Part shown: one piece after another, positions 1-13,659 of the stretch
Position numbering within the stretch: position 1 is the stretch's first letter
Layout: each line of letters begins with the position of its first letter
NCBI RefSeq assembly: GCF_028554725.1
Contig: NC_071671.1
Span: 14,941,501-15,005,500 of the forward strand
DNA from: Zeugodacus cucurbitae
Taxonomy: Eukaryota > Arthropoda > Insecta > Diptera > Tephritidae
Length of the DNA: 64,000 nucleotides
Direction: 5' to 3'
Notes under the pieces: model-generated
The model's input: the letters and a program-made list of their open reading frames with translations, nothing else
Database searches by the model: none
What the model was told of the DNA's origin: nothing
Program-made: the position numbers and the translations under genes

Positions 1-243
1 GTAAAACAGCTGGGCAATTGCTATTTTTTGCAATAAACAAAATTTATTAAACGACATTTTTTATTAAAGCATGCTTTAAAGTAAACACATTTATGAAATA
101 TTTTGGTCCTAGCTATTTTTCATATCCAGAAAAATGTATTCGCTATTTTTTATTATTCTCCCTATTATATAAAATATTTCTAATCCATTTTTACAATTTA
201 TTTATTTACGGGTAAGAGAAACTTTTGCGAATTATGAAGACAT
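1..243. other. AT-rich flank, no gene
   Basis: AT-rich sequence before the first mobile element. I see no ORF, repeat or RNA signature in it. Confidence 0.6.
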
Positions 244-579
244 TGGGCCTCATGCATAAAACGTGAGCTTGAGCTCGGACTCGATTTTTTGAGTAAAAGG
301 TGCTTGTCGTATGCATAATAAAATTTGATGTGTTTGCTTTTTCTCGCTGCTTCGGTTTGATCTCATCTTGCTCAGTTTGAACGAAGTTAGATGAGCTAGT
401 GCTCATTGTCATATGCATAAAAACAAGCTTTTGCTTTCTTTTGTGAGCTCTTGCTCAAATTTTGTTGAGGCTGCCTTATAGTTGACTCGCGTACACTCGG
501 AGTCGCGTTTGTGAGGAGTCAGAAGAATAACATAGTGGTGCCCTCAGTAACATTGATAAAATTTGACAAAATTTAATAT

Positions 580-1553
580 TTTGTGCAGATCCTGATATCC
601 TCCGGATATCTGTCTTTCTGTCCGTCCATCCGTCCGTCTAACTTGAGTAAAAATAGTCATATATCTTGTTTAAAATTGGTACACGTGTTTCTTGGCACCA
701 TAGGAAAGTCATTTTCGAAAGTGGGCTAAATCGGACCACTGCCACGTCCACAAAATGGCGGACCCCGAAAAGGCAAAAAGTGCCATAACTAAGCCATAAA
801 TAAAGCTATGAAAGTAAAATTAGGTACAAAGGATCGCGCTGTAAAGGAGCATATTTGGATATCTCGTAAACTACTAAAGCTATACCAACCAAATTTTCTA
901 CAACCATTTCTTTTAATCGGATTATAACCATGCCCACCTCCTATACAAAAATTATGTTGAAAACTACTAAAAATGCTTTAATTCAGTAAGGAAAACCACC
1001 AGAAACCTTAAATTTCATTATAAAGATGGTACAGAAGAGCTGCACTCAAAATGGTATACAAAATTTTAAATGGGTGTGGTACCACTTATGGGTCCAAAAT
1101 CGTATCACAGAAACCAATGAAATACGGTTCATAATAATTTCCTGCCATCCCAATAATATGTTGTGAAAATAGGCCAAATCGGTTGTGAAGTCAATCTGAA
1201 TCGTTTACTATAAAGTAAACACTAGTTAAGATATCGGAACAGAACTTTGCACAATTACTACATTTATAGTGTGGCCCGTCTAAAAACCGAAATTGGACCA
1301 TAAGTTTAAAATTTATAGGGAATATTTTTCTTCTAATAATATGTCTCCGTGAGAAAAATGGGTTAAATCGGGTCATAACTTCACCTAGCTCCCATATATC
1401 TAATATTAAGGTTTCCAATTTTGAATGTACTTTATACCATATATATGACGAATATGTGGGTCAAATTGTGTGTTATAGTAATAACATTAAATGATTAATC
1501 GCAATTTAGAGAGTATAAAATGTTCGGTTACACCCGATCGTAGTGCTTTCCCT
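580..1553 (+). repeat. Dispersed repeat family A, copy 1
   Basis: This copy carries the family landmarks: GTCCGTCCATCCGTCCGTC, then CTTGAGTAAAAAT, CCACTGCCACGTCCAC, and the end block GAGAGTATAAAATGTTCGG followed by TTACACCCGA. The order and orientation match the copy at 55469-56692. It has no coding capacity. It is nested inside the TIR element at 244-1936. Confidence 0.75.
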
Positions 1554-1554
1554 G

Positions 1555-1790
1555 TTAATTTAATTTTTGCTCAATTTCTTTTACACATGTTTCTAGTATT
1601 TTTTTATTTTTAATGCTTGGTAATTTACTATTTTCTAGTAAATATTTATTTTGTTTTAGTTTTTCTACTAATAATTTAGAAATGTCGTAAGTTTCTATTT
1701 TATTATTATTATTTGATCCTACTTCTACTTCACTTTCACTTGACGATACGTTCGCACTTCTATAACAATTAGATGTTTGATCTCCTTTTG
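1555..1790 (-). pseudogene. Truncated coding remnant inside the 244-1936 TIR element
   Basis: The minus strand holds an open frame of about 75 codons ending at a TAA at 1555-1557. It has a Ser/Glu-rich stretch, an Asn run, then a lysine-rich helical segment containing LLVEKLKQNKYLLENSKL and ending KEIEQKLN. The other part of any gene here would have been displaced by the family A insertion next to it. I do not recognise the family. A DNA-binding accessory protein of a transposon is possible but not shown. Confidence 0.35.
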
Positions 1791-1936
1791 CTCAAGTAAT
1801 TGCAATTTGTTTGAACTCATTTTTATGCATACGAAATTGAGCAAAAGCTGTTGCTGTTTGATCGAACTCGACTTACGAGCAATTGCTCACAAGCCTCAAC
1901 TCAGCGCTTTTACTCGTTTTTATGCATGAGACCCAT

Positions 1937-4900
1937 TAATTTATTCAAGTGCTGGTGCCAACTATAAGTTTAATTTAAATATAATAAGTATTAATTTTCT
2001 CTCATACCTTGTGAAATTATAAGTTTCCTTATACAAATTTCATTCACTTTGTATATTTTCAAATCTGTTTAAAGTACTTTAAAAGAAACTAAATTCCTCT
2101 ATTTCTAATACAAGTCCTTCAACCACAATCAATGTAATATTACTACGATTGGCTCAACCCTTCTATTTTAACCTAAAATAAGCTTCAGCGTTCGGTTTTT
2201 GTGCTCACGAGTGTATGTGTGCGAGTGCATTGGTCGCTCAACGAAATTGTGTTAATAACCCTTAACCTTGCGGTTGCAGCTTATTTGTTGTTGCTACTTG
2301 CGCATACCAACTTTTATATGCACCTTGCTGTCATATAGTCACTAAACCTTTTTAATGCGATGAAATTTCGTGTAACCATGTAATCGCTAACAATAACGTA
2401 TAAAATAAAAGTAATTTTGCTGAGCTACATAGCATATGCTACATATAGTACAATAACTATGTATGTGTACATATAAAAAAGAAAGAAGTGAATTAGTAAA
2501 AAATTATTTTTATACTATTGAATTATATCATATCAACAATGGTCTTACTAGTTACTTTTACTTTACACTTCGAAATTTTATTAGAACATCTTTCGGAATA
2601 CAAACAAAATAGTGTAGTAATTTGGAATTTTACACATGTTATATTTTTAGAATTAAAATACCACATTAAATTGTTTCCAAAATCACTTATCGCTTTTTTA
2701 ACAAACCATGTTACAGTCTAGTAACTTTCGGAGTTGAGGAATGAGTTTTATGATAGACGGCTTAATATTTTTTTGTTTTAAATAACTTCGGTGAAAATTA
2801 GAAACTAGAACTACTTACTTTAGGAGCAGTACAAACAATTTTGAAAACATGTAAATTTCTGTGTTTATGTTGTACTCATATTTTTATCTGCAGAGTGGTA
2901 TGTGAATTTCATGTTTTGTATTGGTGAAACGGAACTAGCAACACACTAAATACTGTATTTCTGGCATTTTCAAAGCAGAGCATTCGTTAGAAGACTAGCG
3001 TTTGTAAAAAATTCCCTAGTAACTAGTTACTTATGGACCACCAGACACTGTTTTAAAACTTTTATTTCTGGGTTAGAATTAGCAAAGATCGGTTTCCATA
3101 CCATACACTAGAACATTTGCCTCAATGTATCGGCGGGTATATCTTCACTTCTATGCACATATACTTCATGTAAGCTTATAAGCGGAACATTTCTACGTTT
3201 GTGCGTTTAATTGCTCTTTCGCATTGTTTAACGCTTACAGCTATATGCTGAAATAACGTTTACATTACGACCACTACTAGTGCTACATAGTACTTGCAAC
3301 ATGGTGCATGTGGCACGCTTTAAATATTTGCGTATAGTTTAGCTTTTATTAGGTTAAGGGCATCGCTTCTTTTATATTCCTTATTCTGATTGTATCTCTC
3401 TCACATGCTTCTCTGTCTACTTCTCTTCTGTGAACGGTCCACCACGACGTTTTTGCCTATAACAAATGCAAAGCGATTTTTAGTTTTTATTTGCGTCTTC
3501 TTTGTGTGCGTGTGCTTAAAAGCGCTTACGTTAATGATAATACTTGAGGTCGTATCAAGCAGCTATTAATGTGAGTATGTATGCTACTGTATGTGTTGTT
3601 ATTGCAAACATACTCCCACAATTAAAGTGTGTACATATATATTCCGTATAAGTATGTACACATGTGTATGTATTTTCAAATCTGCATTCTTATTTTTGCC
3701 GTTTGGAATCGTTCGTCTTCGTTCGTCGTTTTGATTCCTTTGCATTTGTTTTGATAGTGGCTTGTATATATGTATATACCTCATATATTTATTCTACAAA
3801 CATATATATATTATTTTGTCCACTCTACTTTGCTTGGCGTTGTAAGCTTATCCACTTAACCATCTTAGCTCACAGTGAGTTGCTGAGGCGTGCAAATGTT
3901 GCTGCGCTTCAGCGAAAGTTCATTGAGAAAAACTATACTGCCACAAAGGAATGTCGGATGGAGCGCTCAGTTTGCTTATTTTCATTGGAAAGCGTCTTCC
4001 TTCTGCTGGTTAGCTAGCGATAATACAGAGAAAATGGGTAGAACAAACTTTGCCGTCACGAGGTAATTCTGTGCATATGTTTGTTCACACTTATTATTAG
4101 GTGGCCAATTAAATGAATATGAATAGGAAATTATTCTTCGAATTGAAGGCTTATATTTTGAGTTAATGTTTAGTCTTTAAAAGAACCAAAATTAATTTTA
4201 AGTGGGTTTTAGAAGAGTTTAAAAGCTTTCCTGGAAAAATACTGTAAGAAATTTATGAAAATAAAATTATAAATTTTATGACATAATTTTCCTTCGGTAG
4301 TCTTCAAATACGAGTAGAGAGTTGATTTTCTATTGAAATGTATATTTTTAGGAAATTAAAAAATTCTAAAACCAAAGTTCGAAAAAATTGACGTAAGTCG
4401 GGTAGGGACTGATGTGTCCAAATTCTTCTAAGGTCAGAACTGTCGAAATGGAAAGACTTTAAACTATAGGAATGATGGTAAAAATATCGGTCTAGAGTTA
4501 CATGGAAAAAGAGAAGAGCTTGTAAGCTCATCAGACCGTATATTTGACTTAAAGCTACAACCGCGTTGATTTCTTTATATACACAATCGATATTGACTTT
4601 TATGTCAAACAGCCAATAATAGAAAGATATTAATTTCTTCGGTAATCCTCAATACAAAGCTCTAGGGATTTCATCATGACGCTTAGAACAGAAATCATCG
4701 AAAAGTGAATATCATTCTGAGGGATCTTCAGGTTCAGGACTTAACTAACTTTAAGGAAGTTAGTTTGAAGACTATTTTACCATTTACCATAATTAACCCA
4801 CAAACAGAAATTTAATCACGGTTCGCAGCAATATCAATCAGAGCACAAATGTTGCGGTAAATGATGGCAGTTACTGAGTCGATATTGACGCGAACATCAT

Positions 4901-7900
4901 AGATAACTGATGCACATACATTTGTACTTTGGTACATATATCCACACATACGTTTATTACTGCCGCTGTTTGTGCAGATGGCGTCTTTGGCTATCAAAGT
5001 CGTCATTTTCAACATCATCTCAATTTCCGCTGCTAATGTGCCGTTATACACGCATACAAACCCATGTGTATTCACAACATACATACATATAATACAATAA
5101 TCATTAGTGCAACATGACATTACCGATGTGAGAGACAGAATATCGCGGAAATCGGTTACGAAGAACATTACCAAAAGATTAAGCGTAATTTTTGTGATGT
5201 TATTGATTTGGTGGACAGACATATGGAAGCATATGGTGATAATTGCTACTGAGAAAACATGTTTCTTGTATTTGGAACTTTTTTTTGCAAAATCAAGGTG
5301 GTAACTTGTATTTATAAAGTTGATTTTTTTCCGTTGGAAATTTTTCCCGCGAAATTTCACCTTTAGGCATTCATTAAAACAATTACAGAGTTGGTCCATA
5401 AATACTTATTATTTTTTCTTCGCCGCAAGCAAGTGAAACCACTTACTTCAATGCTAAATTTGTATTCATTTCAACTTGCTCAATGAGTATTACAATTAGC
5501 GGTCATTTGCCGGATACATTGTAAGCGATGCATGATAGACACGACAATAATCACTATATTTTGAATATTAATATGAAAGATATTACCAGTCATGAATGAA
5601 GTAAATAAAATACTACAATTTCGGTATCCAACCTAACTTTTTTTTCTCATAGTGAGATTTTGAGAAGTGCGGCCATCTGTTTGAAATTTTAAGTAAGATA
5701 AGGTGCACTCAATATGAAGAGTTTCATAAATCCTTCGAAATTCTCAGTGGAAATTTTATTTACTGGCATACATAGTTTGTATTTACAATCTCATCTGAAT
5801 ATCGAGTTGTTCCAATTATAGAAACAAACGTATACACAATTCTCATTGCCTAATACCAATCGGATTCACTCACTAAAATTAACCGGTCAACCGTGCTCTC
5901 ACGCGGGATGTGTACATTTCGCTTTCGCAAATTTTCTTTTAATTTCCTAGCATCAGTTTCTTAGCAGAAGCATTTATTGCCGTAAGTGCACGCTGTACCA
6001 CTAACGAATGCGTTTATATGTATATTTGCATGTATGTATTCTTCTCACCCGGCTTTGATTAAAAATATCACGGTCGACATATTTTATGATTATTTGCTAG
6101 CTTTTAGCGGCTGACAGCTTTGCGCTCTTGGTTATCTACAAATTTCACTTAATTTCCTACACTTCGATTTCGAATTGGAAGAGGTAAGCAGCGCATATAC
6201 ATATATGTATATGTACATATGTACTCATACAGACATTTGCTTTTCTGTTTTATATTTTTTGTGATGGTATGAATGGCAATAATCGCCTAAGTGGCCATAT
6301 ATTGTGGCAATATTTGGTTTTTACTCGTATGTGCTTACCACTTAGTGAATTACGATGGCTATAGGCCCACCCTCAGATTGGTTCTTTTAAGATCATTGCA
6401 GTCATATTTGAATTCAGCGAAATAGTTGTCCCATTTTGAATTTCGTCGTTTTCATTTATAATAATTGTTCTTACTCCAGTCAATAAATACCCGAAAATAA
6501 ATAAAATCAACTTCCATTGAAAGGTAGGCAACAAAATTGTAAGAATTCTTATTTGATAACGCCTCCATTTACTAAGTAAAAATACTAATAAATCTGAAAT
6601 CCTTAGTTCAAGTCCACGACCTGCACTTCGTGACGTGAAATCTTCCCATTAAATCAATTAGAGTTAATTGTGCGGAACTCTCATTTGAGATTAAATAGTC
6701 TCATAAAAAAGACTGTGTCAACTATTTTACTGCTGGGTAATCATAAAGCATCATGCAAATATCGAAGAATTTCATTACTTGTATACAAAACAGACAGTCT
6801 TGGTATGATATTGCATGCTCTTTGACTTTCAGTTTAAAATGGACGAAGATTCCACAACCAATAGTGACCGTTGGCAAAGCGAGAAAAAAATGTTTGCAAC
6901 AACTGAGAAAAGCATGCCGTGGAGCAGCTGTGAATTTCGCCAATTTCTTTGAAATCAATTTCCACAATACCCGCTTAAACTTCACGCGTCCACTAAACCA
7001 CCACAATAGATGTATCAATACGGCTATAGAAGCCTCTGCTTCATCTCTTTCATCATTTATCTATATGCTCGTACATATTTGTAAATCTGTTTCAGCTGGT
7101 ATGATTTTCTCCTAAGCCTTCTTAAAATCGCCAACAAGTGTGGCAAGTGACTCAGATGAGTCGCCAGTCGACGTAGGATGAGCACTTCGATCCATTCGCC
7201 AATTGTTGTTGGGTTGTTTTGAGTCTTGATTGCGGCATATTGACAGCTGTTGCTGTTAAAAGTTGCCACATTAGCCGCCTGCCATTCGCCGTTTGCTGTC
7301 TTGCGTTTGTTGTCTGCGATATATGCCAGCTTATTGTTGTTGTTTGATTGCTTTCTTAATTCATTTTTAGTTTTTGTTGCATAAAAGTAGTGAGGAGCAG
7401 CTGTTGTGTCTGTGTGCAGTTTCCTCGATGATATAAAAGCGCGATAAACGAAATGTCAACAGTGACGTTAGAAACAAAAACAATTCGATAGCTGACAGCA
7501 TCAACAAAGCTATCACTTAGCTGTTGCAAGTAAGGAATTTGTAGCAGTGCCATGCTTTCTTTTCTGCGAATTTCGAACAGCTTCTCAGTTTTCGTTCGAC
7601 TTTTCGCATTGTATTCATACATAAACATATGTATATTTATAAGAAACGCTTTAGCGGCAGATACTTGTTAGAGTTGTCTTGCAAGATTTCTTATACTTAT
7701 CTTCTCTTAATTTTCTTTCTATATCTATTTTCTATTTTTTTATTTTTAACCAGCTACTCTTCTCTAAATGTCTATAGTAGGAAAATTCAAACAGGGAAGT
7801 ACTTGTAACATGCAACATGCCGCTTGCCACATGTCATATATGTATGTAATTACTAATATGTCCATATATGTGCGATCTAATGTTCGTTAGAAGCAACTAT

Positions 7901-8278
7901 TTGTGGTTATTTGTTTGTGCAATTGCTCTCTTGTTGTTGTAAATGGATACATGCACTTTACTTCGCTGCTAATTAATGTTTGGTAGCTTTTTAGTCTCGC
8001 CGCGTTGCTGCTATTAATTGACGGTAATTCTGAGTTGATTGACAGCGGAGAAATTGTTAAAAGCTTTGCTAAGTGAAAATTTAGTAGTATTTAATTAAAT
8101 ACCGCTTCAGATTGTTAATGGGATACAGGTGTGTTTGGAGCCTGTAATTTATTTAAATGAAATAAATTGACAGTTAAACGGGCGGACGGTTTACTTATGT
8201 ACAGGTATATACATATTTAAGTATATATCAGTTAAACATATGTATCCATATTGTATATACTCTCAACTTAATAGTAAA
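1937..8278. other. Long gene-poor stretch
   Basis: About 6.3 kb without a supported gene. It holds short TATG/ACAT microsatellite runs (for example 3760-3810 and 6195-6225). The longest open frame is at 4812-5399 on the minus strand, 195 codons, with no motif I know, no splice signals that help, and ordinary AT-rich composition. A somewhat richer segment at 7100-7300 shows nothing identifiable. It may be intron or intergenic sequence. Confidence 0.5.
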
Positions 8279-9570
8279 ACAAGTAAGGAAAGGCTAAGTT
8301 CGGCAACCGAACATTTTATACTCCCGCAATTAATTTATTTACTTTATTTGATTAAGATAACACACAATTAACTCAAATATTCGGCAAAAAGTTCACTAAA
8401 ATAACAAAAAAATTTATATGTATGTAGTTTATGAGGTTTATGATAATTCCTAGAAAGAATTAATTTTTCGCACCAAGCTATACTATAACCAAGTATATAG
8501 ACTCTGGTTCTCATATTTGCTACCTCTTAAATGGGCTATGGTATACCTCGATTTCGCTCAACAATGATATTTTCGAAAATATTCCTAGATATATGTAGCT
8601 TCGTGTTTGCAAAACAGTTGCCTATTTTCATTTAGATTTGTTTGAAATAAAAATTTTGAGAAAATTCGAATTTTCAAAATTCAGCCTGAGCAACATCTTT
8701 AATTCAAATTATAATATTATGCTCAAAGTTTCGAATATCTTCATTTTCAGCCTTATCTAGCTTATCACATGTATATTAAAACTTGAAATAGAAACATTTG
8801 TTTCGGCTATAGCCGGCTAAACGGTTGAACGCCAATCACATATATACAGAAACATTTGTTCCCTTACATGAAAATACTCAAAAGTTCAGTAGTATTGAAT
8901 TTAAAGAATTTCAATCTCTCTGTTTCATTGCCCATAACTCTGTATAAATTAAAGCCAGTGGACTTAAAATGACACCACACGGTAGCTCAGACAATCCACA
9001 ATAAAAATAAAATAAGTGAAATTTTTATTGAATTTTTTGTAACATTTGCACAATTTTTATACATTTCAGGAGATTTCTAAAATTTGTATATTATTTGATT
9101 AGCATAAAGACCAATTTACCTAAAATGAATAAATAAACCAGATCACCACGAGACCCACCTAAAATATAAACAAACTTAGAATTCCCTAACACTTAAGAAA
9201 CTAACCTCAAGTCATCCCTAAAAATGTAAACAAACCCCACTCAAAGATCATTGAGGGAACAAATGCTTCCATTTTAAGTTTCAAAAACGACAAAAGCTTA
9301 TCACAGCTTGATAATATTCAAAATTTCATAAAGTTATTCGAAAAGTTGAGTATATTATTATAATTTGAATTAAAGGTGTTGCTAAGGCTGAATTTTCAAA
9401 ATACGATTTTTTTTTTAATTTTTATTTAAAATAAATCTATGTGAAAATAGGCAACTGTTGTGCGGTCACAAAGCTTTTTTCGCTTAGCTATAGCATACAG
9501 ACATCGGAATTTCAACTCGTCACGCCTTACTCATCATTTCAGTTTATGAATTTATGTATATGACTCTTTT
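8279..9570 (-). repeat. Dispersed repeat family A, copy 2, split by an inverted-repeat element
   Basis: The left edge, AACAAGTAAGGAAAGGC followed by TAAGTTCGG and ATTTTATACTC, is the reverse complement of the family A end. At 9499-9560 the sequence CAGACATCGGAATTTCAAC with nearby ACTCATCATTT matches the other end of the family in the same orientation. What lies between is largely an unrelated inverted-repeat element (8597-9476), so copy 2 is split by a later insertion. Confidence 0.6.
8597..9476. mobile_element. Long inverted-repeat (foldback-like) element
   Basis: The arms at about 8597-8805 and 9257-9476 are imperfect reverse complements over roughly 210 bp. Shared landmarks include CAACAGTTGCC or AACAGTTGCC, TATTTTCA, AAAATTCAGCC, TTAATTCAAATTATAAT and CATTTGTT. 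The spacer is about 450 bp and has no ORF. It sits inside family A copy 2. The structure suits a non-autonomous foldback or MITE-type element. Exact ends and any TSD are not resolved. Confidence 0.6.
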
Positions 9571-12500
9571 CATTTTCATTTATATTTCATTAGCTAAGCC
9601 TTTATTTGGTATTAGTAGTTCTACAAAAGATATATTGCAATGAATAATTTCGTTTAATTTTCGGGCACTATCGATAGCACTCTTATTCAAATTAATAACT
9701 GAAGCGAATGTCATTGAGCTGGTGCATATACATATACAGTGTATACCATATACAAAGACTTAGCCTACTGTGAATAGATGGGAATCTACATGCAATATAT
9801 TCGTACCCACTAATTATGTGCGACAATGTTATTATTGTTATTGCTGTTGGTTTTGAACCTAATTTAGAGCAGCGCCAATGTATTAACATTTGTTCTGCTG
9901 CTTTAGCTGCCGCACAATTTCATGCAAAGCTGTGATTTACACAGAGGCAATGCTACATGTTGCTGTTGTTGTCACTGATACTATTATTACTACACGTATT
10001 TACATTTAGACTACAGACAGTGGCTCAACTTAGATAAATAGGGGCACATCATAGCAAAGGGCACCCACATACACACGAAATGGATCCATGCATGCCAATT
10101 CATACATAATTAACGATGTGCGTATAATTAATCAATTAATTAATCAATTCATCAGCCTCAACAGTGTAAACATAAAATATATATTAAGAAAAATTCAATG
10201 TATACATACATATATATATTTGTCTTTATATATGTCTATCTCCCAGCTAAGCCTGGTTTATTGCTGCTGCCTTATAGGGCACTGCATCAATATCGTCTGC
10301 AATTTATGTGCCCGCAGCAGCAGGAAGACACGCACAGTACAAAACATTAGCATCAATAATTACAATAAAATATGTTAATTATATGTTGGTTGCTCAACAC
10401 CACAAAGCATAAAGCATCAACGGGTTGCTCATCGCAATTTTCAGCAAAACATGGCAACGGCATGGCCAACAGTTGAGCGAAGTATTGAAATATACTGATA
10501 TCTTTCTGCAGTTATACCCACTTATATTTAAATCAAGTAATTTTTATACAATTGAAAAGCGTAGATTTGTTAGCAGAAAAGCCTTTAACGATGATTGTCG
10601 CTGCTGTTAATGCGGTTGTTGCATAATTTAATTAAGGTCGGCACCTAGATTACGTTTTTACTGGAAATAATTCGCATTTATTCTTTAACATCGGTGTTAA
10701 TATTGCATGATAATAAATTCAATATAATTGATCATTATTTAGCTTGGAGTTCGTTTTTTGGTTTATAAAACTGTGTCATTCATTTGATTTCGGTATTTAA
10801 ATATTTTTATTATTTGAATTGTTTACATTTTTTCCATATTTTCCCAATTTATGGTGTACTCATTTACTGAATGCATTTTCATGCATATTAATCATACAAT
10901 TATAACTGGTTTTTGATCTCAGAATGCTTTTTCAGGTTTTTATGTATTTTTTTAATAACCATTCAATAATTTTAATTGTTTCAATGCAATTATAGTATTG
11001 CTTTCTCCTGTGATTTTCCATTATATTTTGAACTTTTTCCACTGTGATTTTGAGAAAATCAGTAATCATTGGACTCGGATCAGATATTCAAACTTCGGTA
11101 CAGAGAAAATTGAGTTTGGCTTTTGCTTCTAAATCTAGGTGATTAGGATGGCAATGTTCTGCGAGAACTTTTCAACGTTCATTTGAGAACTATTCTGGCC
11201 TTTGGATTTAAATTTGGTTCCATAGCCTATCCAAGATTTGATCCACTGGAAATATAATCGCCTTCGCTAACTCTTTAATTCCATAAACTGTAAATTTCAT
11301 AAACAGTAAATACTTTTCAATTCATCCAGCCTTTTCCGAAATAATTCTCATACCTTTTTCTTATCTCTGTACAATCTATCATCAGATAGCATTCATAAAT
11401 TACATAATGTTCCTTCCAATTAAGTGGAAAGTGGAAAAAAATCGTCACTGCTTCTAGTCTTTAATTTTTTAACTGTACAATTTCCGGTATTTGAACATAT
11501 GGCAATATGTACGCAAACAATGTTTTAGTCCCCATTAGGAAATATTATATATTTTATATTAGACCACATGAAGTATGGACAGACTTTTTAGGAAAAAATC
11601 GGAAATTTTTCTAAAAATAATAATTCTGCAATACTAAAATTGGTAATTGGCACAATATTACTTTCAAACTAATTCCCTTCTTGTTCATACAGACCACTAA
11701 TTAAGACAATATCAGAAATTATATACCATATATTAGAGTAGTTAAACTAATAGTGCTTACTTAATTGCTTCAACTATATAGCATTTTGCAACATGATCTT
11801 AGGTGTTTTCAACGTCAGAATAAGAGAAGTCTGCAAAATTGAACTGTGTGTGAATACTAAATATGTTGACTCAATTTACGAACAAATTACCTCCAATGTG
11901 TGTATCTCTCTGAATAAAGAACGATTAAAAAGCAGTGGTTCATAGCATGGTTTATAAGCGACGACAACATATTTTCCAACGGTATTAAATATTTGTTCCC
12001 CAAAATTTCCTACCGGGTATAAATACAGTACTTTATCTATAAAATACACATATATTTCGTCAATTAATACCAACACTTCGCTTACCACCGAACGTGTCGA
12101 ACGCTGAATGGTAAATTTGACAAACAAACACCGTAGAACAAAAACCCTATCAGACTCACGGTCATATTTCTAAATAACAATGTTCTATGAAAACATGTTT
12201 TCACTAAAAGCAGTAATTTGAACTTATGGCTTATCTGCACATCACTTTGGAGTACTTCCGTACGCGGAAAATATTACTAATAGGTGTGACTAATTAATAC
12301 TGATTTTATAGTTGTTATCCATTCGCCAATTTTTGTGAAAATAAAAGCCAATCAAACAGAGAGCTAGAGCACTTATAAATGTTTGGATTTCAAGTAGATA
12401 TTATTAGAAGTAATCTATGAGTTGTATGAGTATAGTATTGACAATAGATTTGTGAATGAAGCAAAGCATTCTACTTTCCCTTTTCTCTCACCGTTTAATG

Positions 12501-13559
12501 TTCTTTTTCTTATTTTTACATAACATTAGATTGGAGATATCTTAGTATTATTATCCACAACTTCCACGAGCACCCATATCCCTTCCCCACAAATGTAGTT
12601 TCATTGCATTAAGGCCGTCCTTATTTATTTATATTATTGCTTTGTCTTTCTATTTATTTGCCCTGTCATAGCATTTGTCTATATTAAGTAATAATATTAT
12701 ATCGCTGATTTTCCGACCCCACACCGAGCAACCTCGAACCACAATTATGTCCGGCTATCGGTTGATCAACTTAGCCGCGCCATTCAATTCGCCTTTGTGG
12801 TTTCACTTGACAGCCGCTTCGATGATCTTCCAGCCAACATTTACGCGCAACACCTCAGGGAAGTTAGCAAAAACTGAAACTGAATAACAACAGCAAAAGC
12901 AAATCCCTTTTCAGCAGTTTTTTGCAACACCTTTGTAACATCTCTCCACACCATGCTTGTCAGTCGCATAGATTTTCCAGTTTGTGTTTTTTGTTTATCG
13001 TGTTCTCGGTTGCGCTTCGGTTAATTTCAGTTTGTTCGCCAACTAAACTAACCATGTGTATTAGCCATTGCACTTGACTGCAATTGAGTTTGTTGACCAC
13101 ACCAATCGAACAAAAAGTCTATGTAAGTACGTTCTGCATAGCGCAGCATAGCGTAACTTAACATTATAGCAAAAAAAAAGTCGTACAGTAGAATAAATGG
13201 CACAAATTATAGCTGCATGTCTAAGTATATAAGTATATGAAAGTGTTTGTATGTATGTAAGTGCAAGTACTAATCAACAGATTGCGATTCTTCTTAGCAT
13301 AGCTCTTTGTACTTTTTTACTCTCTTAAGTATGCATGCGGGTTTATATATGTACATACCAAAGTGCATTTCAAAATAGTTGGTTTCGCTTCCCGTGGTTG
13401 ACCGCCAATAACCGGTTTGTTTGTCTGTTGACTTTTTTCATTGAATTCAATTGCTTATTCACTGTAAGTATCGAAACATTGTGCGCAAACGCATATGCCA
13501 ATGATCTGAAAGTTTGTAAAAAGGTAAAACAAAAAGGTGCAATTTTTTTATACACTGAA
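9571..13559. other. Gene-poor stretch
   Basis: About 4 kb of AT-rich DNA with TATA/ACAT microsatellites (about 10195-10240) and alternating ATTAATCA runs near 10118-10152. Apart from the weak ORF at 11876-12163 I see no coding, RNA or transposon signature. Confidence 0.5.
11876..12163 (-). CDS. Unrecognised open frame, possible exon
   Basis: A minus-strand frame of about 96 codons runs from a possible acceptor (TTGTTATTTAG just upstream) to a TAA. A possible donor, GGAG|GTAATT, lies near its end. The translation contains FTIQRSTRSVVSEVLVL and later VGNFGEQIFNTVGKYVVV, a mixed composition that is not low complexity. There is no ATG near the 5' end, so if real it is an internal exon. I recognise no domain, and chance is a serious alternative at this length. 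Confidence 0.22.
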   Translation of the reverse strand, partial: DRESDRVFVLRCLFVKFTIQRSTRSVVSEVLVLIDEIYVYFIDKVLYLYPVGNFGEQIFNTVGKYVVVAYKPCYEPLLFNRSLFREIHTLEVICS

Positions 13560-13659
13560 AACAAATTTTAATATTTATTATTATTAAATTTAATTTAAAA
13601 ATTTGATGTTTGTTTGAAGAAAATCCTTTAAAACGAATGGAGAAATTTAGGATAATTTC

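Larger units (their letters stand above)
244..1936. mobile_element. TIR DNA transposon, interrupted by another repeat
   Basis: The left end reads GGGCCTCATGCATAAAA. The right end read in reverse gives GGGTCTCATGCATAAAA, so these are near-perfect terminal inverted repeats, and similarity continues imperfectly inward (GAGC and TATGCATAA motifs on both sides). The 3-bp direct repeat ATT abuts both ends (241-243 and 1937-1939). The middle, about 580-1553, is a copy of dispersed repeat family A, so it is a later insertion. A coding remnant survives on the minus strand at 1555-1790. A short TSD and long imperfect TIRs suggest the PIF/Harbinger or a related group, but no transposase motif confirms it. 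Confidence 0.65.

Noticed and set aside
4812..5399. 195-codon minus-strand ORF
   Set aside because: Long, but with no motif and ordinary AT-rich composition, with competing frames on the other strand; not enough to call a gene.
6600..6630. GTTCAAGTCC, like a tRNA T-loop
   Set aside because: No acceptor, D-arm or anticodon arm can be placed around it.
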